Shown piece by piece: positions 1 to 9,234 of a stretch of 64,000 nucleotides of DNA. The notes under the pieces are model-generated. The model was not told the origin of the DNA, made no database searches, and saw nothing but the letters and a program-made list of their open reading frames with translations. The translations under genes were made by a program, and so were the position numbers. Numbering within the stretch: the stretch's first letter is position 1; the number at the start of each line of letters is the position of its first letter. Source of the DNA: a virus. Location of the stretch: IMG/VR virus record IMGVR_UViG_3300010160_000003, positions 1 to 64,000 of that record. One strand, given 5' to 3'.

Positions 1-897
1 AGTTGTAGGGTGAACGTGGTCTGACCTAGCAGGAACAGTTGCAGTACCTGCTGAGGCTGAAGCGGCCAAAGCCGTACCTGTAGTAGCCGTTAATAGTGAA
101 CCAGCAAGGCCAGATGCGGAGATTGTTGATGTGGTAGATAACGCTCCTGCACCAGTTAAAGTTGCAGATAAAGTAGTTCCGCCATACCATTTAAATGAAT
201 GAGATGCTGAAGTAGGTACAGATACCCAATGTGTAAATCCCTCAACACCAATTGCATGGTCAACTGAAGCAGCAGCAACTGCTGGATATAAAACAATTTT
301 AGTTCCTGCTGAACGAGTAGTAAATGCGGGTGGTGCGCTACCATTTGTGTTAAAATCAATTCTATTACCAGTAGTGCCATTAAGGTAAATTTGACCACCA
401 GCATCTGCTGTGTTATTAGCAAGCGTTGATTGAACTTGACCAGTAAAAGTAGCACCAGCAGTTGCAGCCCTTGAAGTATCTGTTGGGTGTACGTGATCTC
501 CTCGTGCTGCAGTAGTTCCTGTTCCAACTGCTGCAGTCCCGTCTACTAAAGGTGTTGTTGAACTCAAACCTGTAATACTGTTAAAAGAAGTACCTGTTGC
601 TACACCTAATCCTGTATTTGCGTGAACGTGGTCTGCTCTAGCAACTGTAACTCCCGTCCCAACTGCTGCAGTTCCAAGGGCTGCTGGAGTTGTTGAACTG
701 AGTCCAGTAATAGAGTTAAATGAAGTTCCAGTAGCAACACCAAGAACGGGAGTTACTAAAGTAGGACTTGTTAAAGTTTTATTAGTTAAAGTAGATGTAG
801 AACTTTCAGTGACAACGTTTGAACTATTAACGGTGGCAGTTGCACCTTCTACTACTAGTCCATTTTTGACTATAAAATCTTTATTAGTTGTTGCCAC
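1..897 (-). CDS. Tail fibre protein, N-terminal part (runs off window)
   Basis: Open frame from a GTG start at 897 to the window edge, so the C-terminus is missing. The first ~30 residues (VATTNKDFIVKNGLVVEG) closely match the start of the next gene upstream (930-3002), which supports this GTG. The body is rich in Gly, Thr, Ala and Ser and repeats GTSFNSITGLSS units and the DHVHP motif, both typical of phage tail-fibre shafts. No catalytic motif is seen. It probably forms a trimeric fibre at the virion tip that contacts the host envelope. Function is inferred from composition, repeats and neighbours. Confidence 0.75.
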   Translation of the reverse strand, partial: MATTNKDFIVKNGLVVEGATATVNSSNVVTESSTSTLTNKTLTSPTLVTPVLGVATGTSFNSITGLSSTTPAALGTAAVGTGVTVARADHVHANTGLGVATGTSFNSITGLSSTTPLVDGTAAVGTGTTAARGDHVHPTDTSRAATAGATFTGQVQSTLANNTADAGGQIYLNGTTGNRIDFNTNGSAPPAFTTRSAGTKIVLYPAVAAASVDHAIGVEGFTHWVSVPTSASHSFKWYGGTTLSATLTGAGALSTTSTISASGLAGSLLTATTGTALAASASAGTATVPARSDHVHPTT

Positions 898-929
898 CGA
901 AGTTCCCTATCCCCTCGGGTATATCAAGA

Positions 930-3002
930 TTATGCTTCGATCAGCGTCTTGTATACCTTTACATCAGTACTTGCTGCTGCAGCAGTTACTTGAAGAAGAA
1001 CGTCTCCAGCACTGTAAATAGCATTAGTAGTTCCTAGTTGAGCATTGCTTATTACATCTGCATATTCTGTTAAATAAACATTGTTTGATCCATCAACTGT
1101 AACAAGTAGTTCAATTACCTCAATATCAGTACCTTTTTTCATTTGTACAATATATTTAGCAGATGAATAAGTAGTTGCTGACCATGTATCAATTGTAGTT
1201 GCTGAAGTTCCAGCAGTTGCTAGGGCAGAACCAACAAGGACATCTGCAAAAGTAACGCTTGTTGCTGCTGCTACACCAAGAGTTGGTGTAACAAAAGTTG
1301 GGCTAGTAGTAAATGCTACTGTTGAACTTCCTGATTCATCAGTTAATGCTGATGCAAGGTTTGCAGAAGAAGGAGTGGCTAAGAATGTTGCTACTCCAGT
1401 TCCAAGACCAGATACACCAGTTGAGATTGGAAGACCAGTTACATTTGTCATAACACCTGATGCTGGAGTTCCAAGAGCAGGAGTTACAAGAGTTGGACTA
1501 GTAGCAAATACTAATGCGCCAGTTCCAGTTTCATCTGTAATTGCTGAAATTAAGTTAGAACTAGATGGTGTTGCAAGGAATGTTGCTACACCAGTTCCAA
1601 GACCAGAAACATCGTTTCCAATTCTTACTGTAAGTGTATTACTTGCACCATTAATTGTCTTGTTTGTTAGAGTCTGTGTTGCTGCTGTCTCTAAGGTACC
1701 GTTTAGATAAAAAGCCTTACCAGAAGCAAGGTTAATATGATCAGAGAATGTCCATGCATCGGTTGCATCTACCCAGTTAATAGTCTTATCTGTAGCACCC
1801 TTAAGAGTAATACCACCACCATCAGCACCTGCATCTGTTGGGGTTGCTACTGAACCAAGTGTAATGTTCTTATCATCAACTGTGATTTCTGTTGAGTTAA
1901 TTGTAGTTGTTGTACCATTAACTGTTAAGTCCCCTGAAAGAGTCAAAGATGTACCAGTAGCAGCACCAATATCTGGTGTTACAAGTGTTGGGGTATTAGC
2001 AAAAACAAGTGCTCCAGAACCAGTCTCATCTGATAGTACTCCAGCAAGTTCTGCTGAAGAGGTTGCTGCAAAAGCACTTAACTTGTTATTTGTAAGAGCA
2101 ACAGTACCTGTAGCATCTGGGAAAGTAATAGTACGATCTGCTGTTGGATCTGTTACTGTAAGTGTTGTCTCAGATCCATCTGCAGTTGCACCTTCAAGAA
2201 CAATTGAACCATCTGAAAGATAAAGTCCTGAAACTGTTGGGCTTGTAAGTGTCTTATTTGTAAGAGTTTGTGTTGCACTATTTGTAGTAACTTCAACACC
2301 TTCAATAGTTACAACACCAGCACCAGATCTAGCAATAGTTGTATCTGATGCATGACCTAATTGAATACTTCCAAGGCCTAGTGCTGTAGTTGTTGATGAA
2401 GTAATTCCGCTAACTGGTAATCCAGTAGCATTGGTAAGTGTTCCAGAGGCTGGTGTTCCAAGTGCTGGAGAAGTAAAAGTTGGAGATGTAAGAGTTTTGT
2501 TTGTAAGAGTTTCTGTACCTGTAAGTGAAACAAAATCATCACCTGATAATGCTGTATTAAATTCAGCAAGTGTTCCTGAAACTGTGTTTGTTGTTAATGA
2601 AATAGATTTGTTTGTAAGTGTGTCAGTTGTATCTTTAAGAACTACAGTTCCTGTTGCATCTGGGAATGTAATTGTACGATCTGCTGCTGGATCTGTTACT
2701 GTAAGTGTTGTTTCAAAAGCGTCTGCAGTTGCACCTTCAAATATAATTGAAGTTTCAAATGAACCAGCAACTGGTGCTGGCGACCATTTTACTCCTGCTG
2801 CTTCTCCTGAATCTGCTGTAAGAACATATGTATTTGTTCCTACTGCTAATCTGACAACTGTGTTATCTGCGCTACCTACAAGCAAATCACCTTTTGCATC
2901 TACTTTGGCTTCTGTAAGAATATTTGAGTCATTAACAGTAGCAGTACTGCCTTCAACTACTAAGCCATGCTTAATCCGAAAATCTTTATTCACTGTTGCC
3001 AT
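930..3002 (-). CDS. Tail fibre / appendage protein with repeated shaft modules
   Basis: 690 residues, ATG start with AGGAG ribosome site. The N-terminus ([18 protein letters not shown]) is shared with the adjacent fibre gene and is probably the virion attachment part. The shaft repeats [30 protein letters not shown] and [21 protein letters not shown] units, which also occur in the fibre genes at 4598 and 7234. The last ~90 residues ([21 protein letters not shown] onward) form a non-repetitive beta-rich tip that resembles the C-terminus of the 145-aa protein at 3022, so this tip fold is reused. Structural virion role inferred; no enzyme motif. Confidence 0.8.
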   Translation of the reverse strand: MATVNKDFRIKHGLVVEGSTATVNDSNILTEAKVDAKGDLLVGSADNTVVRLAVGTNTYVLTADSGEAAGVKWSPAPVAGSFETSIIFEGATADAFETTLTVTDPAADRTITFPDATGTVVLKDTTDTLTNKSISLTTNTVSGTLAEFNTALSGDDFVSLTGTETLTNKTLTSPTFTSPALGTPASGTLTNATGLPVSGITSSTTTALGLGSIQLGHASDTTIARSGAGVVTIEGVEVTTNSATQTLTNKTLTSPTVSGLYLSDGSIVLEGATADGSETTLTVTDPTADRTITFPDATGTVALTNNKLSAFAATSSAELAGVLSDETGSGALVFANTPTLVTPDIGAATGTSLTLSGDLTVNGTTTTINSTEITVDDKNITLGSVATPTDAGADGGGITLKGATDKTINWVDATDAWTFSDHINLASGKAFYLNGTLETAATQTLTNKTINGASNTLTVRIGNDVSGLGTGVATFLATPSSSNLISAITDETGTGALVFATSPTLVTPALGTPASGVMTNVTGLPISTGVSGLGTGVATFLATPSSANLASALTDESGSSTVAFTTSPTFVTPTLGVAAATSVTFADVLVGSALATAGTSATTIDTWSATTYSSAKYIVQMKKGTDIEVIELLVTVDGSNNVYLTEYADVISNAQLGTTNAIYSAGDVLLQVTAAAASTDVKVYKTLIEA

Positions 3003-3021
3003 AGTCTTTTCTCCTTTTATG

Positions 3022-3459
3022 CTAGGCTTTTAAGCCAGTCCTATAAAATCTGACAGTTATAGGACTGATTTGTGGTGTAACTCTCATACTGATTATACCA
3101 GAGTTTAGTGATGCTGTTATGATACCTATTTCTGACTCACTATTGGATACCGTTCCAAATTCTGTGATATTGGTATCCGTTCCATCAAAAACTACGACTA
3201 ACTCTGTGCTTTTAAACTTTTCAGTTGAGGTTTTTGACATTTGAATCAAATATTTAACTGTTCTAAACACCGATGTATCAATTGTGTCAAATGTGGTTAT
3301 ATTTTCTATGCCATTAATAGTAGATGAGTTATTTCCATCCGCACCTAAAGAATCTGCACTGAATGCCGTTGTATCAATTAAGTCTTCATAGTCTTGTTGA
3401 GATGGCCTATCCCCTGTCTGAAAAAGTGCTTTTAGGGTATTTATTGATATAATGGCCAT
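3022..3459 (-). CDS. Small tail-tip structural protein (145 aa)
   Basis: N-terminus [25 protein letters not shown] is a motif seen in small structural proteins next to phage fibres. The C-terminal half ([23 protein letters not shown]) resembles the tip of the 690-aa fibre encoded next, suggesting an assembly or receptor-facing beta domain shared by both. A TATAAT box ends seven bases before the ATG, so its mRNA may be leaderless. Exact function unknown. Confidence 0.65.
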   Translation of the reverse strand: MAIISINTLKALFQTGDRPSQQDYEDLIDTTAFSADSLGADGNNSSTINGIENITTFDTIDTSVFRTVKYLIQMSKTSTEKFKSTELVVVFDGTDTNITEFGTVSNSESEIGIITASLNSGIISMRVTPQISPITVRFYRTGLKA

Positions 3460-3480
3460 ATCGTTGATTATATCATAACA

Positions 3481-3819
3481 TTAAAGTATATAGTTAGATA
3501 AACCAATTAATTGTATTCCAATTCCTGGGGGATTTGAAGGACTATATCCCTGAATACCAATATTAGTTATACTTACCATAAATGGCAATATTGATGTTGC
3601 CGTAATTGTTGCTGGATAGTCTGCAGTTGTTAAAGTTTCAACAGATCCTAGTGATATGTTTTGAACTGTTGGCAATATTGCAATTGTTGCCGCTGTAATT
3701 ATTAAACCAATATTTGAAATTAATGAAGAGTGCGTGGGTATTGCTGCTGCTGTTATTGTTGGTTTTATGTCAGATACAGTTTGGCTTCTGCCAATATCAG
3801 TTATATTGGTTGTTGCCAT
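3481..3819 (-). CDS. Hypothetical protein in fibre cluster (112 aa)
   Basis: Small Ile/Thr-rich protein without Cys, charged clusters or a recognisable motif; composition suggests beta structure. It lies two bases from the stop of the 153-aa baseplate-like gene and 21 bases from the 145-aa gene, so it is co-transcribed with tail genes and is probably a virion component. I do not recognise a family. Confidence 0.55.
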   Translation of the reverse strand: MATTNITDIGRSQTVSDIKPTITAAAIPTHSSLISNIGLIITAATIAILPTVQNISLGSVETLTTADYPATITATSILPFMVSITNIGIQGYSPSNPPGIGIQLIGLSNYIL

Positions 3820-3821
3820 AA

Positions 3822-4283
3822 TTAACTTACTTCGTCTTGTTCTGTAACTTCACCAATCATAATCATCTCGCCCTGACAAACCGTCCAAACACGAGAAAGA
3901 ACATCATCTCTTAATTGAATATCAAAGACATCACCTGTTCTTAAAACTTTAGACTGTGAAGGGGATAGCGTAACTGTAAACTCTCCAGGACCATCAAATT
4001 CTGTTTGGTCTGGGTAAATTGTAAAAAGTATATCGTCTCCAACGTTGTCAGAGTATCGTCTAAACTCTCCCTTAATGTCCCAACCAGTTATATCTCCAGT
4101 AGAGGTTGTATCATAGTCTAACTCCTCTCCTTCATCATCTTCAACATAAATTCTAAAAGAAGCACTATCGCCAACAACACAGGTCCAGTTAACAAGTGGA
4201 GGTATATTTCCAATACTGTATGTTGCAGGAGCAGTTGGTTGAGGATCTAATGAAGTCTCATTGGGGTTTCTATATGTAGCCAT
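3822..4283 (-). CDS. Baseplate/tail-associated beta-sandwich protein (153 aa)
   Basis: Contains a GDSASFRIYVEDDEGEELDYDT segment followed by alternating beta-strand sequence and RTGDVFDIQLRDD. The same pattern (VxGDT-x-hydrophobic, later Y-D-L-Q-x-D) is found in the proteins at 9798 and 10305, so three paralogous domains flank the fibres. Known relatives are upper-baseplate or LtfC/BppU-like domains of Gram-positive phages; this is a family resemblance, not proof. TATAAT lies six bases before the ATG, which predicts a leaderless message. Confidence 0.65.
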   Translation of the reverse strand: MATYRNPNETSLDPQPTAPATYSIGNIPPLVNWTCVVGDSASFRIYVEDDEGEELDYDTTSTGDITGWDIKGEFRRYSDNVGDDILFTIYPDQTEFDGPGEFTVTLSPSQSKVLRTGDVFDIQLRDDVLSRVWTVCQGEMIMIGEVTEQDEVS

Positions 4284-4308
4284 TGTTAAATTATACCATT
4301 AAGTAAGT

Positions 4309-4347
4309 TCATTTTTCAATACCCTCCCAAAGTTGTCTTGCCATCAT
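4309..4347 (-). CDS. Possible 12-residue peptide with strong ribosome site
   Basis: A perfect AAGGAGAT ribosome site precedes ATGATG and a 12-codon frame (MMARQLWEGIEK). It lies just upstream of the 153-aa gene. It may be a coupling leader or a chance frame; length alone gives no support. Confidence 0.25.
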   Translation of the reverse strand: MMARQLWEGIEK

Positions 4348-4365
4348 ATCTCCTTAGTATAATTA

Positions 4366-4437
4366 TTATTCTGTTTTATCTATGGCATCATCTATATCCC
4401 GCGCAAGCGGTACTAACTCAGTTAAGAGTGTGTCCAC
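4366..4437 (-). CDS. 23-residue ORF overlapping preceding stop (GTG start)
   Basis: Reads VDTLLTELVPLARDIDDAIDKTE from a GTG that overlaps the TAG of the 53-aa gene (TAGTG). A diverged copy of the same coding stretch lies after the Gly-rich fibre at 6347-6424, which argues that the peptide, not only the DNA, was once selected. It could also be the out-of-frame tail of the 53-aa protein reached by frameshifting; the upstream frame is open for only eight codons before a stop. Confidence 0.4.
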   Translation of the reverse strand: MDTLLTELVPLARDIDDAIDKTE

Positions 4438-4598
4438 TACTGTTGTTCGGCTGCTATTTGTTCAAGGCGCATTGTAGCCCAATTCAGGGCTGCTTCTTCA
4501 TACTCTTCAGGTGACAGTTGATATTCCTCACCGTTTATTGTTGCAGTCATTACTGGATGCTCTGCCTTGCATTGGGCAATTAGTTCTTCAAGTGTCAT
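4437..4598 (-). CDS. Small acidic protein after fibre gene (53 aa)
   Basis: MTLEELIAQCKAEHPVMTAT... ending in ...RLEQIAAEQQ. The ATG overlaps the stop of the 330-aa fibre (TAATG), so it is translationally coupled. Composition predicts helices with a short beta turn (INGEEYQLSPEEYE). Small acidic helical proteins often follow phage fibre genes as assembly helpers; this role is inferred from position only. Confidence 0.65.
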   Translation of the reverse strand: MTLEELIAQCKAEHPVMTATINGEEYQLSPEEYEEAALNWATMRLEQIAAEQQ

Positions 4599-5590
4599 TA
4601 TGCCGCCTCATAGTTAAAGTTGAATTGGAAAGCATCGTTTGTAGTCCAAGTCATCGGAGTAGTTGAGTTTGAATATGCTGAAGTTACATAAGTTCCAGCA
4701 GAGTTTTGAGCCTTCAAGCCCACCTGTGTTGTTGAGTTAAAGAACGCACTTCCCAAAAAGATGGTGGACGGCGATGCATCATAGATGCCAGCCGCGTAAT
4801 TGCCAATGTTAGATGTATTGGCTCCTGTTACGGGCAGAGATGCGTAAATGATTCCTGTTACTGAAGAAGTCGAACCAAGAGTAACTATAATGTTCACAAA
4901 TACAACTTTACCAATTTGTGCATAACGCGAAGTTACGCTGCCATTTCCAACGGTAAAGTTTGTCCAAGTTGGAGTGTAGTTTGCCCAAGCAGTACCTGTT
5001 TGAATATTAACACCTTCAATAGACACAACACCAGCAGAAACTCTAGCAATAGTTGTATCAGTAGCATGACCTAATTCAATACTACCTACTCCAATTGCTG
5101 CAGAAGTTGATGCAGTAATACCGCTTACTGGTAATCCTGTAGCATTTGTAAGTGTTCCAGAGGCTGGAGTTCCAAGTGCACCACCTGATACAAGTATATT
5201 GTTTCCTTCAATAGACACAACACCAGCAGAAACTCTAGCAATAGTGGTGTCAGTTGCGTGACCTAACTCAACACTTCCAACACCAAGGGCTGTCGTAGTT
5301 GAAGCAGTTAAGCCAGCAATAGGTAAGCCAGTTGCACTAGTTAATGTACCACTAGATGGTGTACCAAGTGCCCCACCGTTAACTACGGGAGCACCCGCAG
5401 TACCAACGTTAACGCCCAAGGCTGTAGCAACACCAGTACCTAGTCCTGAAATGCCAGTTGAGATTGGAATATCAGCATTTAAAACATTTTCTATACGTTC
5501 TGCTAATGACTGAATATCTTCATGTACATTTACAGGGTCAGTTAAAACGGGATAAGGAAAATTATAAGTTGTAGTTACACCAGTAGCCAT
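4598..5590 (-). CDS. Tail fibre with C-terminal receptor-type domain (330 aa)
   Basis: N-terminus YNFPYPVLTDPVNVHEDIQSLAERIE is a common start of Gram-positive phage fibre proteins (attachment helix). The middle carries two tandem copies of VGSxELGHATDTTIARVSAGVVSIEG separated by [18 protein letters not shown]. From about residue 200 a non-repetitive domain (YTPTWTNFTVGNGSVTSRYAQIGKVV onward) resembles C-terminal receptor-binding beta domains. It is followed by the coupled 53-aa gene. The fibre role is well supported; ligand unknown. Confidence 0.8.
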   Translation of the reverse strand: MATGVTTTYNFPYPVLTDPVNVHEDIQSLAERIENVLNADIPISTGISGLGTGVATALGVNVGTAGAPVVNGGALGTPSSGTLTSATGLPIAGLTASTTTALGVGSVELGHATDTTIARVSAGVVSIEGNNILVSGGALGTPASGTLTNATGLPVSGITASTSAAIGVGSIELGHATDTTIARVSAGVVSIEGVNIQTGTAWANYTPTWTNFTVGNGSVTSRYAQIGKVVFVNIIVTLGSTSSVTGIIYASLPVTGANTSNIGNYAAGIYDASPSTIFLGSAFFNSTTQVGLKAQNSAGTYVTSAYSNSTTPMTWTTNDAFQFNFNYEAA

Positions 5591-5655
5591 AATACTTATT
5601 ATTATACCACTTTCCCACGTAGAAATTAAAAGTTTACTAAAATGTTACCTAAAGT

Positions 5656-5685
5656 TTGACTTTGATGGCAAATTCATGTTATAAT
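5656..5685 (+). promoter_or_regulatory. Promoter of the lysozyme-like gene
   Basis: TTGACT at 5656 and TATAAT at 5680, spacer 18. The transcript would start near 5692 and begin with the hairpin at 5693-5710. Confidence 0.75.
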
Positions 5686-5692
5686 TAATATA

Positions 5693-5710
5693 TGCTACCA
5701 ACAGGTAGCA
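5693..5710 (+). other. 5'-terminal mRNA hairpin
   Basis: TGCTACC, loop AACA, GGTAGCA: a perfect 7-bp stem at the predicted 5' end of the lysozyme transcript. A terminal stem at this place usually stabilises mRNA; role inferred. Confidence 0.6.
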
Positions 5711-5736
5711 ATTTTACTCTCTAGGAGGTTATTATT

Positions 5737-6282
5737 ATGAGAAGAGATAAAAAGGCTTGGATTGGAATCCTAGCAATGGTTGGAGTTGTAGCACCATTTA
5801 GCAACTTTGCCAATGCATCAACTACTGAAAACAATTTACTAATTAAACAGGCTGAAAACCCTGATGCCACCCACAAGGTGGCTTTTGTTGTTTCTAAAGC
5901 AAAAATGTTAGAACGTTATGAAAATGAAACAAACCTTACGGATATTGAATTAAAGAAGTTGCTTTCTTTGGTGGGATTTAAAGGCAACGACTTAGTAGTA
6001 GCCTGGGCTATTGCTAAGAAAGAATCTAATGGTCGTCCCTTAGCATTTAATGGAAACCATAAGACTGGGGACTCCTCATATGGAATGTTCCAAATTAATA
6101 TGATTGATACATTGGGTCCAGATCGTAGAGATAAATTTGATCTTGATTCTAACGCTGAACTATTTAATCCCGTCAAAAATGCGGAGATTGCATACTATAT
6201 GTCTAATGGTGGGGACGACTGGTCTTCTTGGAAGGGCATTACTCCAAAGACAAAAGAATGGATGAAAAAGTTTCCTAAATAA
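5737..6282 (+). CDS. Secreted lysozyme / transglycosylase-like muralytic enzyme
   Basis: 181 residues with a signal peptide (basic MRRDKK, hydrophobic IGILAMVGVVAPF, cleavage near ANA-ST at about residue 28). The C-terminal ~110 residues carry WAIAKKESNGRP, with a likely catalytic Glu, then SYGMFQIN and AYYMSNGGDDWSSW, the pattern of lysozyme-superfamily transglycosylases. It should cut peptidoglycan outside the membrane. AGGAGG ribosome site, own promoter and own terminator; it sits on the opposite strand inside the fibre block, like a cargo gene. It could serve in lysis or weaken the wall; the separate CHAP endolysin at 44608 makes two muralytic enzymes. Confidence 0.8.
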   Translation: MRRDKKAWIGILAMVGVVAPFSNFANASTTENNLLIKQAENPDATHKVAFVVSKAKMLERYENETNLTDIELKKLLSLVGFKGNDLVVAWAIAKKESNGRPLAFNGNHKTGDSSYGMFQINMIDTLGPDRRDKFDLDSNAELFNPVKNAEIAYYMSNGGDDWSSWKGITPKTKEWMKKFPK

Positions 6283-6302
6283 CATTTTGTTATAAAAAAA
6301 AT

Positions 6303-6335
6303 ACCCTTACCTTTATGGTAGGGGTTATTTTTTAT
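6303..6335. terminator. Bidirectional intrinsic terminator
   Basis: Stem ACCCTTACC / GGTAGGGGT (9 bp, one G-T) with loop TTTAT, flanked by an A-tract on the left and TATTTTTTA on the right. It can end the plus-strand lysozyme message and the converging minus-strand fibre transcript. Confidence 0.85.
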
Positions 6336-6346
6336 GGTTTTAAGGT

Positions 6347-6424
6347 TTAAACTTTTGATATTTTATCTATATGATCATTTATATTATGCTCAAACGGGAC
6401 TAAATTAATTAAAAGTGTGTCTAC
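6347..6424 (-). pseudogene. Decayed copy of the 23-residue fibre-tail ORF
   Basis: Reads VDTLLINLVPFEHNINDHIDKISKV, aligned to the peptide at 4366-4437, but the GTG start has become GTA and no other start is in frame. It follows the Gly-rich fibre gene just as the intact copy follows the 330-aa fibre, so a fibre-end module was duplicated and this copy then lost its start. Confidence 0.55.
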
Positions 6425-6436
6425 TATTGATTTATA

Positions 6437-7234
6437 TTAATAAAATTGAATGTTACCTGTACCTGCAGTAAATGTTGTTACTTTAATATTCCCAGGAATC
6501 ATTGGTAGGGAAGTTGAACTAGTTAACCCATCTCCTATAGAAATTTTAAAATCATCTGAGTATCTAAGAATAACAACACCAGAACCACCATCGCCACCTG
6601 AACTAGAAGTAGAACCGCCACCACCGCCGCCAGTATTAGCAGTTCCAGCCGTACCAGCACCAAAACTACCACCAGCACCACCACCACCAGTGCCGCCAGT
6701 ACCACCAGTAAAGTTAGAAGCAGCACCACCACCACCTGCACGTGTTATGGAAGTACCAGTGATTGAGGAGGCTAGACCGTTACCACCGTTTTTACTACCA
6801 TCTACTCCTGCAGCACCAGCACCGCCACCACCGCCAGGAACTAGATAAGTGTTTCCACCGCCTACATTTCCTTGGCCAGAAGTTCCAGAACCAGGAGTTT
6901 GATTGGAACCACCACCGCCACCAGAACCACCGTTAACACCAGCAAGAGAATTACCTCCACCGCCACCGCCACCAACTGTAGATATAGTGTCAAATATAGA
7001 AGATTGGCCATTATTGCCAACACTGCCACTAGAGTTACCAGTACCACCAGCGCCAACTGTAACTGTATAGTTATTACCAGTTGTAATTGAATAACCTGTT
7101 GCTGTTAAATAACCACCACCACCACCACCACCACCAGTAGTACCGCCACCTTCACCACCACCTGCAATGACAAGGTATTCAAGTGTTGTTATTGTACGTG
7201 CACCTTTACTTGCTATGATTCCAAATATTGGCAT
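6437..7234 (-). CDS. Glycine-rich tail fibre / adhesin
   Basis: 265 residues from ATG 7234, which overlaps the stop of the 660-aa fibre (TAATG); a longer upstream frame exists but would overlap that gene. N-terminus MPIFGIIASKGARTITTLEYLVIAGGG leads into many Gly-rich repeats (GGGGGGGG, GGSGGGGG, AGGAGG), ending in a short beta tip (ISIGDGLTSSTSLPMIPGNIKVTTF). Poly-Gly sandwiches of this kind form receptor-binding tips in other phages (T4 gp38/S16-type adhesins). Function by analogy. Confidence 0.75.
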   Translation of the reverse strand: MPIFGIIASKGARTITTLEYLVIAGGGEGGGTTGGGGGGGGYLTATGYSITTGNNYTVTVGAGGTGNSSGSVGNNGQSSIFDTISTVGGGGGGGNSLAGVNGGSGGGGGSNQTPGSGTSGQGNVGGGNTYLVPGGGGGAGAAGVDGSKNGGNGLASSITGTSITRAGGGGAASNFTGGTGGTGGGGAGGSFGAGTAGTANTGGGGGGSTSSSGGDGGSGVVILRYSDDFKISIGDGLTSSTSLPMIPGNIKVTTFTAGTGNIQFY

Positions 7235-9216
7235 TAGACAATATCTCCAAACACATACCATGTATCTGTATTTGTTTTTAACAACGTAGCCGTTGAATAT
7301 GCAGTACGCATTTTAGGAGATGCAGCAGTTGCGCCATTGCTAAGTATACCTGTAGTACCAGGAGTTGTTGCTGTAACAGTTAACTGCCCTGTACCAGTTT
7401 GCATAATATGAATCTGTGTACCAATAGCAAATGCTACAGAAGCGTTAGTTGGAATGTTAATAGTTCCAGCAGTTGTACTGTTAGAAGCAAGAAGAAACTT
7501 ACCAGCATCTCCTACTACCAAAGTATAAACGTTAGTAGTAAATGTAGGAGCAGCGGTAGCCTGTGTTATTACAGGAGTAACTAAAGTTTTATTGCTAAGG
7601 CTGTTTGCTGCAGAAATAGTATCTACAGTAACGCCTTCAACAGATATAACACCAGCAGAAACCCTAGCAATGGTTGTATCAGTAGCATGTCCAAGTTCAA
7701 TGCTTCCAACACCAAGGGCTGTAGCAGTTGAAGCAACTAAACCAGCAATAGGTAAACCAGTAGCATTGGTAAGCGTTCCACCAGATGGTGTGCCAAGTGT
7801 ACCACCTGATACAAGTATATTGTTTCCTTCAATAGATACAACACCAGCAGAAACTCTAGCAATAGTTGTATCAGTAGCATGTCCTAATTCAATACTGCCT
7901 ACACCAAGTGCTGTTACGGTTGAAGCAACTAAACCAGCAATGGGAAGACCACTAGCATTAGTTAATGTACCGCTTGATGGTGTACCTAACGCTCCGCCAT
8001 TTATTACTGGAGCACCTGCAGTGCCTGTATTAACGGCAAGTGCTGTGGCAATACCAGTACCTAAACCAGTAATAGAACCAATTGCAAGAGAACTGGTGCT
8101 ATCATAATCCCAGTCAGCAGCGGTAGTTAATGTAGTACCAATACACGTAAATATTAATGATGCGTTTGAAGCAACCGTAGAAATAGTATTTAAACCAGAA
8201 GACTGTACAGTTACAGTACCAGTTGAATTATTAACAATACGATAACTCATACCCGTAACAAGTGTACTTGTAACTGGAAGAACTATTGTTTGTGTAGTGG
8301 TACCAGTAAAAAATTGTTGATTGGCAGAGGCAGATGTTAAAGTTGTTGTACCAGCAGCAGTTGCTGTAGTTGCATATCCTAGTTTTAAGTTGTTAATTAC
8401 TGGAAGAGTAATTGTAGGACCTGTTCCAAGAACAATTCCGCCTGAGCCAGTAACGGCTACGCCAAGTGCAGTAACTACACCAGTACCAGCAGAAGCAAGG
8501 TTTCCAACAGTGTAACCAGTAGTGTTAGTTAGAGTACCTGATGTTGGTGTTCCCAAGACAGCACCATTAGGGATAGTTACTGTTCCAGTAAATGTAGGAC
8601 TAGCCAGTGGTGCCCTAGATGTATCGCTTGGGTGAACGTGGTCTGCTTTAGCAACTGTTGTTAGAGAACCAATTGCAGCAGTTCCATCCATAACAGGTGT
8701 TGTTGAACTTAATGCAGTAATGCTATTAAATGAAGTTCCTGTTGCAACACCAAGAGAAGGTCCTATCAAAACAGGATTAGTATCAACGACAAACTTAGTA
8801 CCAGTACCAGTCTGAGATGCAATAGATGTGGCTGCACCAACAGATGTAATTGGACCAGTTAAGTTGGTAGGAGCAGCCCATTTAACTCCAAGAGTTTGAG
8901 TTGAGTCTGCAGTAAGCACATAGTTATTTGATCCAACTGTAAGATTATCTACTGCATTATTTGCGGAACCAATAAGTAAATCACCTTTTGCATCAATGAT
9001 ATTAACATCTACTGGAGTAATAGCAGTAATTTGAGTTTGCAGATTGTTTAATGTATATGCAATTGATGGGTTTACAAGGTTTGCAACATTTGTATTTGTG
9101 GTGTCATATGTTGCAGATCCATAATGATATAATCTAAGTGCTACTTGAACGTCGGCATTATCAGCATATCCTGGTATTTTTGTGGAATAAATTGCTCCAA
9201 TAGATTCTATTGCCAT
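7234..9216 (-). CDS. Large tail fibre (660 aa) with shared shaft repeats
   Basis: N-terminus MAIESIGAIYSTKIPGYADNADVQVALRLYHYG is a tail-attachment-like segment. It is followed by DAKGDLLIGSANNAVDNLTVG, STTPVMDGTAAIGSLTTVAKADHVHP, and two copies of GVGSIELGHATDTTIARVSAGV. About 110 C-terminal residues (TQATAAPTFTTNVYTLVVGDAGKFLLASN) form a tip domain. It shares modules with the fibres at 1, 930 and 4598, so the four genes probably recombine. Coupled to the Gly-rich gene downstream. Confidence 0.8.
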   Translation of the reverse strand: MAIESIGAIYSTKIPGYADNADVQVALRLYHYGSATYDTTNTNVANLVNPSIAYTLNNLQTQITAITPVDVNIIDAKGDLLIGSANNAVDNLTVGSNNYVLTADSTQTLGVKWAAPTNLTGPITSVGAATSIASQTGTGTKFVVDTNPVLIGPSLGVATGTSFNSITALSSTTPVMDGTAAIGSLTTVAKADHVHPSDTSRAPLASPTFTGTVTIPNGAVLGTPTSGTLTNTTGYTVGNLASAGTGVVTALGVAVTGSGGIVLGTGPTITLPVINNLKLGYATTATAAGTTTLTSASANQQFFTGTTTQTIVLPVTSTLVTGMSYRIVNNSTGTVTVQSSGLNTISTVASNASLIFTCIGTTLTTAADWDYDSTSSLAIGSITGLGTGIATALAVNTGTAGAPVINGGALGTPSSGTLTNASGLPIAGLVASTVTALGVGSIELGHATDTTIARVSAGVVSIEGNNILVSGGTLGTPSGGTLTNATGLPIAGLVASTATALGVGSIELGHATDTTIARVSAGVISVEGVTVDTISAANSLSNKTLVTPVITQATAAPTFTTNVYTLVVGDAGKFLLASNSTTAGTINIPTNASVAFAIGTQIHIMQTGTGQLTVTATTPGTTGILSNGATAASPKMRTAYSTATLLKTNTDTWYVFGDIV

Positions 9217-9234
9217 GTCATTTCACCGTATTCC

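Noticed and set aside
2431-3033. 200-codon plus-strand frame over the 690-aa fibre gene
   Set aside because: Antisense shadow of repetitive Thr/Val-rich coding DNA; no ribosome site, and the minus-strand frame has clear fibre repeats and gene context.
6450-6848. Pro-rich plus-strand frame (132 codons)
   Set aside because: Reverse of the poly-Gly fibre; composition is an artefact of Gly codons read backwards.
1-9216. Diversity-generating retroelement in the fibre region
   Set aside because: No reverse transcriptase gene and no template/variable repeat pair with adenine-specific changes could be seen.
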